A stretch of DNA of 64,000 nucleotides from Bog-473 sp963766995 (GTDB taxonomy: Bacteria > Actinomycetota > Acidimicrobiia > Acidimicrobiales > RAAP-2): assembly GCA_963766995.1 (NCBI GenBank), contig CAVYCE010000003.1, positions 806,001-870,000 of the forward strand. Reading direction: 5' to 3'. Position numbers and translations under genes: made by a program. Under the pieces are notes generated by a model. It was given only the letters and a program-made list of their open reading frames with translations. It made no database searches and was not told the origin of the DNA. Shown in pieces: positions 63,422 through 64,000 of the stretch (position 1 is the stretch's first letter; every line of letters begins with the position of its first letter).

Positions 63422-63754
63422 TTGCCGACCTATGAATACGCCTGCACGGCGTGTGGGCACCAGCTCGATGCTGTCCAGAAGTTCTCCGACGACCCGCTGA
63501 CCACCTGCCCAGAGTGCGGTGGCGCCCTGCGGAAGGTCTACGGGGCCGTCGGGATCGCCTTCAAGGGCAGCGGCTTCTACAAGACCGACTCACGGTCCTC
63601 CGGCTCGTCTGGCTCCAAGGCCAAGGACGGCGACAACAAGGAGTCGACGAAGACCGAGACGAAGTCGGACACGACCACCAAGACCGAGACCAAGTCGGAC
63701 ACCTCGACCAAAGAGTCGAAGACACCCGCCTCCACGTCCACACCGGCATCCTGA
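63422..63754 (+). CDS. FmdB-family zinc-ribbon protein
   Basis: The 110-residue protein begins PTYEYACTACGHQLDAVQKF and contains PECGGALRKVYGAVGIAFKG, the FmdB/CxxC-CxxC zinc ribbon (Cys8, 11, 29, 32), then GSGFYKTD and a long Lys/Ser/Thr/Glu tail (SDTTTKTETKSDTSTKESK) that is disordered. FmdB proteins are small putative regulators of unclear function. TTG is the start because GGAGGAGGG lies just before it and the family begins M-P-x-Y-E-Y. The CIRCE-like site upstream suggests heat-shock control, which is unusual. Confidence 0.88.
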   Translation: MPTYEYACTACGHQLDAVQKFSDDPLTTCPECGGALRKVYGAVGIAFKGSGFYKTDSRSSGSSGSKAKDGDNKESTKTETKSDTTTKTETKSDTSTKESKTPASTSTPAS

Positions 63755-63793
63755 GGTTCAACTCGCTTCATCGGGGGTAGAGATCCACCCATC

Positions 63794-63967
63794 ATGATGG
63801 CCACGGGCTCCTCCCTCTTCCTGGCCATCGTGCTGGGCGTGATTCTGGTTGCCCTGCTGACCGGGTTCCTGGCGGCCCGCTACCGCCAGCGACGACGAGA
63901 GAAGCAGGCGCACGCACTCACCGCGCCCTCACATCCGAACCCGAAGGCCGAGCAGAAACTCTCCTAA
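63794..63967 (+). CDS. Small single-pass membrane protein, 57 residues
   Basis: The short frame encodes a membrane helix (SLFLAIVLGVILVALLTGFL) followed by a strongly basic stretch (AARYRQRRREKQ) and a polar tail ending in KLS. This is the N-out/C-in pattern of small membrane proteins. Codon use is G/C-rich at third positions like its neighbours. It follows the fmdB gene by 39 bases in the same direction and may share its promoter. A second ATG one codon later is possible. No family is assigned. Confidence 0.6.
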   Translation: MMATGSSLFLAIVLGVILVALLTGFLAARYRQRRREKQAHALTAPSHPNPKAEQKLS

Positions 63968-64000
63968 ACGTCCCAGCGAGTTAGGTGCCGCTGAGTTGCA

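Overview
The window reads as a high-GC chromosomal segment from an actinobacterium, most likely class Acidimicrobiia (inference, no database search was possible). The signs are a mycobacterial-type multifunctional 2-oxoglutarate dehydrogenase/decarboxylase (Kgd), a fused PafB-PafC regulator, a CofC enzyme of F420 synthesis, an SCO6745-family protein, an IlvX-like thiamine enzyme, frequent GTG starts, and many genes whose start codon lies 6-8 bases after a TANNNT -10 box, which points to leaderless mRNAs. No rRNA, CRISPR array or insertion sequence was seen. One tRNA gene, tRNA-Val(TAC), is present.

Layout. 0-9 kb holds catabolic and accessory genes: an IclR-type regulator cut by the window edge, a CocE-like hydrolase overlapping a CaiB-type CoA transferase, a serine hydrolase, an SDR, an ArsR-SRPBCC pair with a palindromic operator, tRNA-Val, an inositol-phosphatase-like gene and two small conserved-looking proteins. 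9-16.7 kb has an OafA-type acyltransferase with an SGNH domain, a secreted CHAP protein, and an MFS transporter plus aldehyde dehydrogenase that are both broken by clustered one-base frameshifts. 16.8-20.8 kb is an unusual three-gene cluster: a sigma-like protein, a secreted Thr-rich protein and a membrane protein that joins an extracellular LysM domain to a cytoplasmic winged-helix/BTAD regulator. It abuts murF and ddl.

23-33 kb has an amino-acid permease, SCP2 protein and amine oxidase operon, a UvrD-like helicase, a GlcD plus IlvX-like pair, and the operon kgd - NYN/S1 fusion - fabZ-like - xth. 37-46 kb has an alpha/beta hydrolase, a DMT permease and an oligopeptide ABC transporter whose fused double ATPase lies on the opposite strand, followed by rnhB. 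46-54 kb has an acyl-CoA synthetase, a GH38 alpha-mannosidase (frameshifted near its end), a class III adenylate cyclase, gpsA, cofC and a histone-H1-like repeat protein. 54.3-57.6 kb holds a conjugation-type coupling ATPase converging on a MobF relaxase with no other transfer genes in view. 57.6-64 kb has pafBC, ctaG, a carboxyltransferase, moaC, an fmdB-type zinc-ribbon gene behind a CIRCE-like inverted repeat, and a small membrane protein.

The most interesting leads are the CIRCE-like site before fmdB, the NYN-H1-S1 fusion, the LysM/BTAD trans-membrane regulator cluster beside murF-ddl, the isolated relaxase and coupling-protein pair, and the leaderless promoter pattern, which also fixes many start codons. 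Ten probable single-base frameshifts were found; seven of them fall within 2.3 kb and may be either assembly error or real decay.
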